From Flavobacteriaceae bacterium (GTDB taxonomy: Bacteria; Bacteroidota; Bacteroidia; Flavobacteriales; Flavobacteriaceae), in assembly GCA_023700885.1 (NCBI GenBank), contig JAMPYA010000003.1:1-34322 (forward strand): DNA of 34,322 nucleotides, read 5' to 3'. Shown piece by piece: positions 1 through 8,958 of this stretch. Position 1 is the first letter of the stretch. Every line of letters begins with the position of its first letter. The position numbers and the translations under genes were made by a program. The notes below the pieces were generated by a model. The model saw only the letters and a program-made list of their open reading frames with translations. It searched no databases and had not been told where the DNA came from.

Positions 1-3000
1 AATCCGTTTTCGTACATTTTTTTTCCATCTCTGATAATGTCTTCTGAAACATTCCCTAAATTGAAATATAATTCTCCAACTTGATTTTCTGGCAAATTTG
101 GATTAACTCCTTGCGGTAATCCCTCTGATTCTTTGATAGAATAAGCATTGTTATAATAAGGATCTTGCATCCAAAATTGAATATACTCAACATTGGCTTG
201 CTCAAAATCAGTAGTAATTAAAGAACGCATTATTCCGCCCCATCTGTCTTGTGGATTAGAAAATACACCATTACTCAGATTGCTTGTATCATAATTATAA
301 CTTCCTCTTTCTGTAGGAAAATAGGCTAAATCTAAAGTTCTAACAATAGATGATTGTGTAATGTCTAAATCTAATTGAGGAAATAATTCAGTGAAATTAA
401 CTCTTCTAACTTCCGCTCTTGACATTTCGATATTATCAATATTCTTAGGTTTTAAAGAACCACCGTAAAACAATTGATCAATGGTATACCAAGCCAATTT
501 TGCTCTGTTTTTTCCATATTGTATATCATCTGTTAATGATGCCTCTGGAAATTTTTGAGGAGTGCTCGCTAAAAACCATTGCGACGGAGCTTTAATATCT
601 AAAGGCGTTTCTGCTCCTTCAAAATCTTCTAGATAAGAGGTCGATTGTCCTTCAAATTCTGAAGCTCTTGGAGAACCAGGAACTAAATAGGCAAAATCTC
701 CTCTAACAGATATATTTGAAGGTACATCTGTATCAATATTTGGTAATTTATTAACAAGTTTTGTTAAAAAGGGAACTTCGGTATTGTAATTAGCATTCAA
801 TCCGAAAATGGTATTGTTAATGGGCTCATAACCAAAAATGGCTTTTTGAGTAATCGGCTTTTCATTTAGATTTAAAATAGTAGTTCCGGCTATAAATTTA
901 TCTGAAAACTTATGTTCTATATTTATCCCTAAAAACCGTTTTGATTGTAAATTAAAAGCTGAGTTATTTTCAACTGAAACTTGAATTGGCGCATCTGACG
1001 ATGCCAAACTTGGATTGATAATTTTTACTCGACCTATTTGATAATCGACAACATAATCAATTCCCTCAACAAGCAATCTACCACCTGAGGTGACTTTAAC
1101 AGAGCCTTGCGGAACGTTAAATGCGCCTAACGGAATTCCACTAGCACTTTCTGATTTAAAATATCCTTTTAATAAATATTTATCTTTTTCTTGATGATTG
1201 TTTTTTGCTTCAGAAATTGTCTTGGTATAAAGTTCATTAAACACATATTTATCATCAGCAATAGCTGTTAAATTTGCTTTTAAATCTGCTCCAAATGGTT
1301 CAACTTTTGGAAATATTACCAAACCGTTTTCAGAATCAATTGTAGTTCCTTCAACATAATCAAAGAATCCATCGCCTTTTGGAGTTGGAATATAGCTTCT
1401 ATCTAATCTATCTAGGCTAAATAAATTTAATAAGGTTTTGTCTGCAATTCCACTTGTAACAGCATTTTGCAGTACATTTAAAGGAACTCCTGTAGCATCA
1501 TCTTTATATAAAAGTTCAAACCTAAATCCATCAGGTTGTATTTGATATGTTCCTAATGCATAAATATTTTTCATCATCAATTTCCATATGGGCACTGAGG
1601 TGTTTACAATTTCACTTCTAAGCAACTTTACAATTATACTTGATGGTGCTGTTACGCCATCAGAAGTTAATTCACCTACTTTATAAATGGACGGACTTCC
1701 GCTAATGGTATATTCGTACGCAACTGCCAGAATATCACCATCGTTTAAACGTCTATTTAAAGATAAAAATCCTAATTGCGGATGTAGTTTAAATTCATTT
1801 GGGCTCAATTTTCTCGCATTTTCTAACACAGAAAAATCTCGACCTTGTAGCATTCCTAATGGTAAAAGTGTAGACGAAACTGTTGAAACATTTCTTACCA
1901 AACTATTAGAAGTGAAATATCCAATTAAACTATTGGCCTCATTTGAAGGATCTTGCGTTGAAGGTACTGGAAATACATTGGGATTAAAGATATTAACACT
2001 TTTATTTTCAGCCAAATCAGCAAATGCAACTATATTTCTAATATCATGTGTTACGGCTGTTTTATTGGTTACCCAAACTTCAATTTTTGTGATATTTACT
2101 GCACTATTAATTAACGGAAAATTAGCAAGTGCATTGTTAAAATTATCTCTAAAATATTGAGCAACAAAAAAGTGTTTATTGTCATCATAATCTGTTGTAT
2201 GAAGTTCAAATTCATTAATTATTGAACCGCCTTGAGCTGCAACTGTTCTCGTTTGTGATTTTTGTTCAGAAAGAACAACAGAGACTGAAGTACGCCCAAA
2301 TTGTAATTCTGATTTTACACCAAATAAACTTTGTGCACCTGAAATTAGTGAATTTTTAACAGGCATACTCACATTACCAACTTCAATTTTTTGTACAATA
2401 TCATCTTCCGTTGGCGTATATTCTAGTTTAATTAAATTTTGAAAATCAAAAGTTGATTGGGTATCGTAATTAGCAGCCACTTTTAATCTTGTTCCTACTT
2501 TTGCTGCTATACTTGCACTAATTTGCTGATCAAAATCAAAAGTGACGCTTTTTCTATTGTTTTCTGAAACTTGAGGATTATCAACTTTTTGATATAACAT
2601 CCCCATTTTAACGTTGATAGAACCTTGAGGTTTTACTTCAATTACATTTCCGCCAAATATTGATTCAAAAAAACTGGAATTCACATAATAGGAAGGCAAT
2701 AAATCTTTCTGTTGTGCTTCACTATTTTTCCTTTTTCCATCAATAGAGCTGACTTTATCTTTGAAATAAGATAGCATTTCTTTTTTCTGAGTATATTCAT
2801 TATACGCTTCAGAAGACATATAAATCGGATATTTTATTTCATAATTTCCAATTTTTTCGATAATCATATATTGCTTTAGTGCTGCATCATATATAATTTC
2901 TTTTTTAGATGGTGGCGTTAAAAACAACTTGCCATCTTTTGTATTATTAAATGTATAAGGTAATTTTAATGAGTCTTTAGGTACAATTATAGAATCTTTA

Positions 3001-3107
3001 GAAATATCTATAGGTCTAGGTAGAATTTGAGAAAATACATTAGCGCTTATTATTGTGATTAAATACAATAATACTGCCCACTTATATTTAACAAGTCCTT
3101 TTTTCAA
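1..3107 (-). CDS. sprA: SprA, T9SS outer-membrane translocon protein (N-terminal part, gene runs off the left edge)
   Basis: SprA (Sov in Porphyromonas) is the giant outer-membrane barrel through which type IX secretion substrates leave the cell; it is needed for gliding in flavobacteria. About 1035 codons are present, against roughly 2400 in known SprA. The frame is open at the points I checked (near 2700, 1690, 850 and the left edge). Family-typical stretches include YYVNSSFFESIFGGNVIEV near the N-terminus, DILAVAYEYTISG, PNIDTDVPSNISVRGDFAYL and LGNVSEDIIRDGKKMYENG at the edge. The first in-frame start is TTG at 3107; the upstream in-frame stop is at 3135-3137 and no ATG precedes the signal peptide (KKGLVKYKWAVLLYLITIIS, ending near NVFSQ). 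It begins 4 nt after the ruvA stop, so cotranscription is likely. Identity is confident; the TTG start is inferred. Confidence 0.95.
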   Translation of the reverse strand, partial: MKKGLVKYKWAVLLYLITIISANVFSQILPRPIDISKDSIIVPKDSLKLPYTFNNTKDGKLFLTPPSKKEIIYDAALKQYMIIEKIGNYEIKYPIYMSSEAYNEYTQKKEMLSYFKDKVSSIDGKRKNSEAQQKDLLPSYYVNSSFFESIFGGNVIEVKPQGSINVKMGMLYQKVDNPQVSENNRKSVTFDFDQQISASIAAKVGTRLKVAANYDTQSTFDFQNLIKLEYTPTEDDIVQKIEVGNVSMPVKNSLISGAQSLFGVKSELQFGRTSVSVVLSEQKSQTRTVAAQGGSIINEFELHTTDYDDNKHFFVAQYFRDNFNNALANFPLINSAVNITKIEVWVTNKTAVTHDIRNIVAFADLAENKSVNIFNPNVFPVPSTQDPSNEANSLIGYFTSNSLVRNVSTVSSTLLPLGMLQGRDFSVLENARKLSPNEFKLHPQLGFLSLNRRLNDGDILAVAYEYTISGSPSIYKVGELTSDGVTAPSSIIVKLLRSEIVNTSVPIWKLMMKNIYALGTYQIQPDGFRFELLYKDDATGVPLNVLQNAVTSGIADKTLLNLFSLDRLDRSYIPTPKGDGFFDYVEGTTIDSENGLVIFPKVEPFGADLKANLTAIADDKYVFNELYTKTISEAKNNHQEKDKYLLKGYFKSESASGIPLGAFNVPQGSVKVTSGGRLLVEGIDYVVDYQIGRVKIINPSLASSDAPIQVSVENNSAFNLQSKRFLGINIEHKFSDKFIAGTTILNLNEKPITQKAIFGYEPINNTIFGLNANYNTEVPFLTKLVNKLPNIDTDVPSNISVRGDFAYLVPGSPRASEFEGQSTSYLEDFEGAETPLDIKAPSQWFLASTPQKFPEASLTDDIQYGKNRAKLAWYTIDQLFYGGSLKPKNIDNIEMSRAEVRRVNFTELFPQLDLDITQSSIVRTLDLAYFPTERGSYNYDTSNLSNGVFSNPQDRWGGIMRSLITTDFEQANVEYIQFWMQDPYYNNAYSIKESEGLPQGVNPNLPENQVGELYFNLGNVSEDIIRDGKKMYENG

Positions 3108-3111
3108 ATTG

Positions 3112-3693
3112 CTAAAGGTTTTTAAGAGCTGTTTTTAATAAAGATTCTATTGTATAATTAGGATTTTCGTGTAAATATTTATCTATCATTTTTTCAGTTT
3201 GCTTTCTCGAAAATCCTAAGACTTCTAATGCTGATAACGTCTCTTCTTTAACTGTATTGTTTGAAACCAGTGAGATTTCATCTATATTACAAGTTTTAGC
3301 TATTTTATCTTTTAAATCGATGATAACTCTTTGGGCGGTTTTCCCTCCAATTCCTTTTGCCTTTTGAATTGCAGCTACATCTTCAGTCATAATAGCTCTT
3401 TGAACTTCTTCTGCAGTCATTGATGACAACATGGTTCTTGCTGTGGAGGGTCCAACACCAGAAACAGAAATTAATAATTGAAAAACTTCCCGTTCTGACT
3501 TATCAAAAAAACCAAATAATGTATGTGCGTCTTCCTTAATGGAAAGATAGGTGTATAGCTTTAAATTTTCTTCTATACCAATTTTTGAGTAGGTGCTCAG
3601 TGATATATGAATCAAATAGCCTAAGCCATTTGATTCAATAACCACATGAGTTGGATTTTTCTCTACAAGTTTTCCAATGATATGATAAATCAT
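3112..3693 (-). CDS. ruvA: Holliday junction branch migration protein RuvA
   Basis: RuvA binds four-way DNA junctions as a tetramer and loads the RuvB motor for branch migration in recombinational repair. The 193-residue product has the usual three parts: an N-terminal OB fold (MIYHIIGKLVEKNPTHVVIE), two helix-hairpin-helix motifs (SVSGVGPSTARTML near residue 77 and KGIGGKTAQRVIIDL near 113), and a small C-terminal domain (ALEVLGFSRKQTEKMI) that contacts RuvB. Length is normal. The ATG lies 17 nt downstream of a TACATTTG promoter box sited in the short gap after maeB, so ruvA-sprA may have a promoter of its own. The order maeB-ruvA-sprA is, from memory, common in flavobacteria. Confidence 0.97.
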   Translation of the reverse strand: MIYHIIGKLVEKNPTHVVIESNGLGYLIHISLSTYSKIGIEENLKLYTYLSIKEDAHTLFGFFDKSEREVFQLLISVSGVGPSTARTMLSSMTAEEVQRAIMTEDVAAIQKAKGIGGKTAQRVIIDLKDKIAKTCNIDEISLVSNNTVKEETLSALEVLGFSRKQTEKMIDKYLHENPNYTIESLLKTALKNL

Positions 3694-3710
3694 GTTATTT
3701 CATTAAAAAC

Positions 3711-3718
3711 CAAATGTA
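3711..3718 (-). promoter_or_regulatory. Putative -7 box for ruvA-sprA
   Basis: TACATTTG on the minus strand matches the flavobacterial -7 consensus TANNTTTG and lies 17 nt before the ruvA ATG. I see no clear -33 TTG at the right distance. Confidence 0.5.
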
Positions 3719-3724
3719 AGAAAT

Positions 3725-6004
3725 TTATCCTTGTTTTTTTTGTTTTTCTTGTGCATCAACTACTGCAACGCAAACAACACTTACAATTTCATCTACAGTT
3801 GCTCCTAATTGAATGATATGAGCAGGTTTTTTTAAGCCCATAACTATTGGTCCAACAGACTCAACACCTTCCAATTCCTTAATTATTTTATAAGAAATAT
3901 TTGCAGAATCTAAATTTGGAAAAACTAATCCATTCACTTTTTTATCAACTAATTTAGAAAATGGAAATTTATTTTTTAACATGACAGGATTCAATGCAAA
4001 ATCAACTTGAATTTCACCATCAACAGTAAGTTCTGGTTTTTCTTTGTGTAGATATGCAACGGCCTGAGCTACTTTCTGAGAACTTTCAAACTTAGCAGAA
4101 CCATAATTTGAATAAGATAACATAGCTATATTGGGTTCTATTCCAAACATTTTCATAGTTTTTGCAGTCATTAGAGCAATTTCAGCTAATTCATTTGATG
4201 TTGGATCAACATTTAATGCTGTATCAGACATGAAAATAGGACCTCTTTTGGTCATCATAATATTAGTTGCTGCAATTCTATCAACATTTGATTCTTTACC
4301 GATTAACTCTAGCATTGGTTTAGCAACATTTGGATAGCTTCTAGAATAACCTGTTACTAAAGCATCTGCTTCTGCTTCATTCACCATCATTGCAGCAAAG
4401 TAATTACGCTCACGCATTAATTTTTGTGCATCAATTAATGTAATTCCACTACGTTGTCTTTTTAACCAATAGGTTTGTGCAAAACGATCTCTGCGTTCCT
4501 TTTCAGCATCACTAAATGGATCAATTATTTTTAAGTTAGCCTCAAAGTTAATTTCGCTCATTAATTCGATGATAACTTCTTTGTTGCCTAATAAAATTGG
4601 ATGTGCTAATCCTTCTTCAAAAGCAATTTGAGCCGCTTTTAAAACATTAAGTTGGTCTGCTTCTGCAAAAATCACTTTTTTAGGTTCAGCTTTGGCTCTG
4701 TTCATTAACATACGAGTTAACTTATTACCGGTACCTAAACGATCTGCTAATTCTTCCTTATAAGCTTCCCAATCTGTAATTGGTTTCAATGCAACTCCAG
4801 AATCCATTGCTGCTTTTGCAACAGCAGGTGGAATTTCAGAAATCAAACGAGCATCAAACGGTTTTGGAATAATGTATTCACGGCCAAACTGAAGATTTTT
4901 TTCATTGTAGGCAATATTTACTTGCTCTGGAACTAATTGTTTTGCCAAATCGGCTAAAGCGTGTACTGCAGCCATTTTCATTTCTTCATTAATTTTGGTT
5001 GCTCTAACGTCTAAAGCACCTCTAAAAATAAAAGGAAATCCTAATACATTATTAACTTGGTTAGGATGGTCTGAACGTCCTGTAGCCATTATTATATCTT
5101 TTCTTGTTTTGATTGCTAAATCATAAGCAATTTCAGGATTTGGATTTGCCATAGCAAATACAATAGGATTGTCACTCATAGATAAAATCATCTCAGCAGA
5201 AACTACATCTCCTTTTGATAAACCAATAAATACATCTGCACCATTCATAGCCTCTTCCAGCGTATTTAAATCACGTGAAGTTGCAAACTCAGCCTTTTCT
5301 GATGATAGATTTGGTGCATCTTTACGAATTACACCTTTACTGTCTAACATCACTAGGTTTTCTAACTTAACTCCTAATTTCAAATATAATTTAGAGCATG
5401 AAATAGCCGAAGATCCCGCGCCGTTTACTACTACCTTAACTTTATCTATTTCTTTTCCAGCAATTTCAACAGCATTTTTTAAAGCAGCAGCAGAAATAAT
5501 TGCAGTACCGTGCTGATCATCGTGCATTACTGGAATATCTAATTCATCAATCAATCTTCTTTCAATTTCAAAAGCTTCTGGCGCTTTAATATCCTCTAAA
5601 TTGATTCCTCCAAAAGTTGGGGCAATTGCTTTTACTGTTTGAATAAAAGTTTCAACATCTTTAGTGTCAACCTCAATATCAAATACATCTATATCAGCAA
5701 ATATTTTAAATAACAAACCTTTTCCTTCCATTACAGGTTTTCCTGCTAAAGCGCCTATATCTCCTAAACCAAGTACAGCTGTACCGTTAGAAATTACTGC
5801 TACTAGATTTCCTTTTGAAGTGTATTTGTATGCATCTTCCGGATTTTTTTCGATTTCTAAGCAAGGAGCTGCTACTCCTGGTGAATAAGCTAAAGCTAAA
5901 TCTCTTTGTGTGGCATATCTTTTTGTTGGCAATACCTGAATTTTTCCAGGTTTTGGCTCTGCGTGATATTGTAACGCATCTTTATAAATTTTGTTATCAC
6001 TCAT
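3725..6004 (-). CDS. maeB: Malic enzyme fused to a phosphotransacetylase-like domain (MaeB type)
   Basis: This converts malate to pyruvate and CO2 with reduction of NAD(P)+, linking the TCA cycle to pyruvate and NADPH supply. The 759 residues have the MaeB layout: a malic N-terminal domain with the catalytic Tyr40 (LAYSPGVA) and Lys95 (MEGKGLLFK), metal ligands Glu137-Asp138 (NLEDI) and Asp162/163 (HDDQHGT), a Rossmann site (NGAGSSA, 194-200), and from about residue 430 a phosphate acetyltransferase-like domain (VIFAEADQLNVLKAAQIAFE). In MaeB enzymes the second domain is thought to be regulatory, sensing acetyl-CoA, rather than catalytic. The N-terminal half and full length are intact. Cofactor preference (NADP usual for this type) cannot be proven by eye. 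A TATCTTTG box sits just upstream. Confidence 0.95.
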   Translation of the reverse strand: MSDNKIYKDALQYHAEPKPGKIQVLPTKRYATQRDLALAYSPGVAAPCLEIEKNPEDAYKYTSKGNLVAVISNGTAVLGLGDIGALAGKPVMEGKGLLFKIFADIDVFDIEVDTKDVETFIQTVKAIAPTFGGINLEDIKAPEAFEIERRLIDELDIPVMHDDQHGTAIISAAALKNAVEIAGKEIDKVKVVVNGAGSSAISCSKLYLKLGVKLENLVMLDSKGVIRKDAPNLSSEKAEFATSRDLNTLEEAMNGADVFIGLSKGDVVSAEMILSMSDNPIVFAMANPNPEIAYDLAIKTRKDIIMATGRSDHPNQVNNVLGFPFIFRGALDVRATKINEEMKMAAVHALADLAKQLVPEQVNIAYNEKNLQFGREYIIPKPFDARLISEIPPAVAKAAMDSGVALKPITDWEAYKEELADRLGTGNKLTRMLMNRAKAEPKKVIFAEADQLNVLKAAQIAFEEGLAHPILLGNKEVIIELMSEINFEANLKIIDPFSDAEKERRDRFAQTYWLKRQRSGITLIDAQKLMRERNYFAAMMVNEAEADALVTGYSRSYPNVAKPMLELIGKESNVDRIAATNIMMTKRGPIFMSDTALNVDPTSNELAEIALMTAKTMKMFGIEPNIAMLSYSNYGSAKFESSQKVAQAVAYLHKEKPELTVDGEIQVDFALNPVMLKNKFPFSKLVDKKVNGLVFPNLDSANISYKIIKELEGVESVGPIVMGLKKPAHIIQLGATVDEIVSVVCVAVVDAQEKQKKQG

Positions 6005-6031
6005 GATTTAAATTTAATTTTGTTGAATTAA

Positions 6032-6039
6032 CAAAGATA
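6032..6039 (-). promoter_or_regulatory. Putative -7 box for maeB
   Basis: TATCTTTG on the minus strand matches TANNTTTG, 27 nt before the maeB ATG, in the 65-nt gap after queG. No clear -33 TTG is visible. Confidence 0.5.
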
Positions 6040-6069
6040 ACTGATAAAATCTTAAAACTATCTTAAAAT

Positions 6070-6996
6070 CTACAATTTAATGAAGTTAATATTGCGAATA
6101 ATACCAGAATATTGAGTCCTTTTAAGTGGTGATTTTTTAAATATCTTCAGAAAAATATCTTCATTAATCTCTTCCCAATCTTTTTTATTAAATTTTAATA
6201 CATTATTGTTAGAAAAAAACGATTTTTCTTGATGAAACGTTGAAAATGAATTCCATGGACAAACATCTTGACAAATATCACATCCAAAAATCCAATCATT
6301 AAATTGAAATTGAAATTCTTTTGGCAATTCCTTTTTTAATTCAATAGTTAAATAAGAAATGCACTTTTTGGCTTCTAAATAGCCTTCTGAAGAAATAGCT
6401 TTTGTTGGACAAGCATCAATACATTTTGTGCAATTTCCACAAAAATTATTAGAGAATGGCGTGTCATACGCCAATTCTATATCGATTATTAATTCAGCCA
6501 AAAAATGAAAAGATCCTTTCTTTTTTTGAAGGAGAAGTGTATTTTTTCCAATCCAACCTAGGCCGCTTCTTTGAGCCCAAGCTCTTTCCATTACTGGAGC
6601 AGAATCTACAAATGCTCTACCACTTACTTCACCTATATTAGTTTGTATAAAATACAATAATTCTTTTAATTTGTTTTTTAATACCTTGTGATAATCTTCA
6701 CCATAAGCATATTTTGAAATTTTATAAGTGTTATCTATTTGTTTTTCTTCTGGATAATAATTAAATGAAAGTGAGATTACAGATTTAGCATCATCTACTA
6801 ACAAACGAGGATCCATCCTTTTGTCAAAATAATTTTCTAAATAACTCATTTCACCTTGAAAACCATCTTTAATCCATTTTTCAAAATTTTTTGCTTCTTG
6901 CTCTAAAAATGTAGCTTTTGCAATCCCACAGCTTTCAAAACCAAGTCTTTTAGCTTCTTTTTTTATTAATTGAGAATTATTAAACCGATTGTCCAT
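6070..6996 (-). CDS. queG: Epoxyqueuosine reductase QueG
   Basis: QueG is the cobalamin-dependent iron-sulfur enzyme that reduces epoxyqueuosine to queuosine at the wobble position of tRNAs with GUN anticodons. The 308-residue protein has the N-terminal domain (AKRLGFESCGIAKATFLEQE), the conserved APVMERAWAQRSGLGWIGKN segment around residues 128-147, and two 4Fe-4S motifs: CGNCTKCIDACP and CDICQDVCPW, with an extra Cys in KKCISY. It is shorter than the Escherichia coli protein (about 380 residues) because it lacks the C-terminal HEAT-like extension; I recall this short form as usual in Bacteroidota. The ATG at 6996 follows a hairpin terminator that ends the Crp/Fnr gene, so a separate promoter is likely. 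Confidence 0.95.
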   Translation of the reverse strand: MDNRFNNSQLIKKEAKRLGFESCGIAKATFLEQEAKNFEKWIKDGFQGEMSYLENYFDKRMDPRLLVDDAKSVISLSFNYYPEEKQIDNTYKISKYAYGEDYHKVLKNKLKELLYFIQTNIGEVSGRAFVDSAPVMERAWAQRSGLGWIGKNTLLLQKKKGSFHFLAELIIDIELAYDTPFSNNFCGNCTKCIDACPTKAISSEGYLEAKKCISYLTIELKKELPKEFQFQFNDWIFGCDICQDVCPWNSFSTFHQEKSFFSNNNVLKFNKKDWEEINEDIFLKIFKKSPLKRTQYSGIIRNINFIKL

Positions 6997-7012
6997 AGTG
7001 TCTAAAATTAAA

Positions 7013-7036
7013 AAATCCTGCTGATTTGCAGGATTT
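7013..7036 (-). terminator. Intrinsic terminator after the Crp/Fnr gene
   Basis: A perfect 9-bp stem (AAATCCTGC with GCAGGATTT, loop of 6) is followed on the minus strand by TTTTTAATTTT. It sits between the regulator stop codon and the queG start. Confidence 0.8.
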
Positions 7037-7041
7037 AAATT

Positions 7042-7674
7042 TTAAAAATCAATTACTTCAATCTTGTTTCTATTGAGTTTTATTTTTTTCTCGTGTTCTA
7101 ATTGTTTTAACAATCTGGAAACTACAACTCTAGAAGTATTTAAATCATCTGCTAATTCTTGATGCGTTGTATTTAAAATAGTTGAACGCATTATTTTAGC
7201 TTTATCTGACAAATATTTAAATAACCGATCATCCATTTGTAAGAAGGCTAAACTCTCAATAGCTTCAACCATCTCTAATAGTCTTAAATGATAACTATCT
7301 ACAACAAAATGACGCCAAGATTTGTATTTAACCATCCATTCTTCAATCTTCTGAACAGGAATAAATACTGCTTCAGAATCTTTTTCGGCAATGCCTCTAA
7401 AAATACTTCTTCTTTGATGAATACAATTTACAAATGAAATGGCGCAAGTATCTCCACGCTCTAGATAATATAAAACAATTTCATCACCTTTTGAATCTTC
7501 TCTGATAATTTTAATAGCTCCGTTTAGTAATAAAGGTACATGTGTGAGTTCATCGCCAACATCTATCATCAATTCACCTGCTTTAATTTGTTTTAAAGTT
7601 CCAACTTTTAATACTTCTTCTATTAACTCTGGTTCAAAAACAACTGAAAAATAATCATCCAATTTTGCGCGCAT
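7042..7674 (-). CDS. Crp/Fnr-family transcription regulator
   Basis: A 210-residue protein with an N-terminal cyclic-nucleotide-binding-type beta-barrel (GTLKQIKAGELMIDVGDE, then LLNGAIKIIRED and YYLERGDTCAIS), a long dimer helix, and a C-terminal winged helix-turn-helix (HQELADDLNTSRVVVSRLLK). There is no Cys cluster for an FNR-type iron-sulfur centre, so the effector is unknown; cAMP binding cannot be judged by eye. I start at the ATG at 7674 (MRAKLDDYF). The longer reading from 7695 begins with a TTG that is itself the end of a TAAATTTG promoter box. A palindrome about 40 nt upstream of the predicted transcript start could be its own operator. A hairpin terminator follows. No regulated genes can be named. 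Confidence 0.88.
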   Translation of the reverse strand: MRAKLDDYFSVVFEPELIEEVLKVGTLKQIKAGELMIDVGDELTHVPLLLNGAIKIIREDSKGDEIVLYYLERGDTCAISFVNCIHQRRSIFRGIAEKDSEAVFIPVQKIEEWMVKYKSWRHFVVDSYHLRLLEMVEAIESLAFLQMDDRLFKYLSDKAKIMRSTILNTTHQELADDLNTSRVVVSRLLKQLEHEKKIKLNRNKIEVIDF

Positions 7675-7692
7675 ATCAAAAGGTTTAGATAA

Positions 7693-7700
7693 CAAATTTA
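7693..7700 (-). promoter_or_regulatory. Putative -7 box for the Crp/Fnr gene
   Basis: TAAATTTG on the minus strand matches TANNTTTG, 18 nt before the ATG at 7674. The final TTG of the box is in frame with the gene and could be mistaken for a start codon. Confidence 0.55.
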
Positions 7701-7711
7701 AGATAAAAACC

Positions 7712-8953
7712 CTATTTATTTATGACATTTGTCATATAATCAATAATCGAATTTGTAGCTCCAATATTAGATTTTACAAAACTTTTAGCGTTGTTTCCAA
7801 TAGAATTTCTATAGGACGGATCTCTAAAATTGATTAGGGTTTTTACAAATTCCTGTTCATTGGTAACGGCTATACATCCCCTTGTAGCAATTAAATTGGT
7901 AGCTTCTTTAAACTTATGGTATTTAGGCCCTATCATTACAGGGATTCCAAATGTAGCAGGTTCTAAAATATTATGGATTCCGTTTGTAAATCCACCGCCA
8001 ACATAAGCAATATCTGCATAACTATACACTTTAGTTAAAATTCCGATGGTATCTAATACAAAAACTCGGGCTGTTTTTAATTCAATTGTCTGATAATTAG
8101 AATAAAGAATACTTTTTACATTTAGCTCACTTTGTATTTTTTTAATCGAATCTGTATTGATGTTGTGTGGAGCAATAATAAACTTGTCATTTTCAGTTGA
8201 GTGATTATTGATATAATTTATTAACAATTTATCATCATCTGCCCAAGTGCTTCCAGCCACTAAAGTGATTTTATTGTCCTTAAATTTATCTATAAAATCG
8301 AGGTGATTGTTTTGATTTACAATTTCAGAAACTCTATCAAAACGTGTATCGCCACTAATGGTAACATTTTCAATTCCAATAGAGTTAAGGAGTTTTTTTG
8401 AGTTATCATCTTGTACAAAAAAATGAGTAAATAATTTTAGTTTGTTTTTCATCCAAATGCCATATTTCTTAAAAAATATTTGATTCTCTCTAAATATTCC
8501 AGAAATTAAAATGGTTGGAATCTCTTTCTTTTTTAATTGATTTAACAAATTGGGCCAAAATTCATATTTTACAAATACTGCTATTTCAGGGTGTATATAA
8601 TCTATAAATTGTTGCACATTTTTTTTAGTATCTATAGGTAAATAAACAACTACATCTGCTTGTTCATAATTTTTACGCACTTCATAACCTGAAGGTGAAA
8701 AAAAGGAGAGTACTATTTTATGTTTTGGATAAATCGGCTTAACTTTTTCAATAACTGGTCTTCCTTGTTCAAATTCTCCCAAAGAGGCACAATGAAACCA
8801 AATTACTTTATCATTTGGATTTATTTGGTCTTTTAAAATTGAAAATGTTTGTTTTCCACCATCCATAAATAATTTTAATTTAGGATTGAAAAAAGCAATC
8901 AATTTTAAAAATATTGAGACAAAATTAACAAACAAATTATAGAGTCTAGACAT
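7712..8953 (-). CDS. waaA: 3-deoxy-D-manno-octulosonic acid (Kdo) transferase
   Basis: WaaA (KdtA) moves Kdo from CMP-Kdo to the lipid A precursor at the inner face of the cytoplasmic membrane. From the ATG at 8953 it has 413 residues: an N-terminal membrane anchor (LYNLFVNFVSIFLKLIAFF), the motif WFHCASLGEFEQGRPVIE that carries the catalytic Glu, and a C-terminal GT-B half with the nucleotide-sugar site (YVGGGFTNGIHNILEPATFG). A reading nine codons longer from a TTG at 8980 would run into the rpmA terminator, and homologues, as I recall them, begin near MxxLYNL, so 8953 is preferred. Sixteen nt separate its stop from the in-frame TTG of the next gene. A TACATTTG box lies only 5 nt before this ATG, which would make the transcript leaderless. 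Confidence 0.95.
   Translation of the reverse strand: MSRLYNLFVNFVSIFLKLIAFFNPKLKLFMDGGKQTFSILKDQINPNDKVIWFHCASLGEFEQGRPVIEKVKPIYPKHKIVLSFFSPSGYEVRKNYEQADVVVYLPIDTKKNVQQFIDYIHPEIAVFVKYEFWPNLLNQLKKKEIPTILISGIFRENQIFFKKYGIWMKNKLKLFTHFFVQDDNSKKLLNSIGIENVTISGDTRFDRVSEIVNQNNHLDFIDKFKDNKITLVAGSTWADDDKLLINYINNHSTENDKFIIAPHNINTDSIKKIQSELNVKSILYSNYQTIELKTARVFVLDTIGILTKVYSYADIAYVGGGFTNGIHNILEPATFGIPVMIGPKYHKFKEATNLIATRGCIAVTNEQEFVKTLINFRDPSYRNSIGNNAKSFVKSNIGATNSIIDYMTNVINK
7721..7736. promoter_or_regulatory. Palindrome TATGAC-N4-GTCATA upstream of the Crp/Fnr gene
   Basis: This 16-bp inverted repeat has 6-bp perfect arms and a 4-nt spacer. It lies in the last codons of waaA, centred about 28 nt upstream of the TAAATTTG box, or roughly -40 from the expected transcript start. 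Crp/Fnr proteins bind palindromes of this size and often activate from about -41. The function is inferred from position and shape only; the site also has to encode the waaA C-terminus, so chance is possible. Confidence 0.4.
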
Positions 8954-8958
8954 AGATT

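Noticed and set aside
1687..2160. Long plus-strand open frame of 157 codons
   Set aside because: It lies wholly antisense to sprA, whose frame reads through with family-typical sequence. The plus-strand frame has no recognisable motif.
1..3107. Possible truncated or broken sprA
   Set aside because: The frame is open wherever checked and ends only at the window edge; there is no sign of a frameshift.
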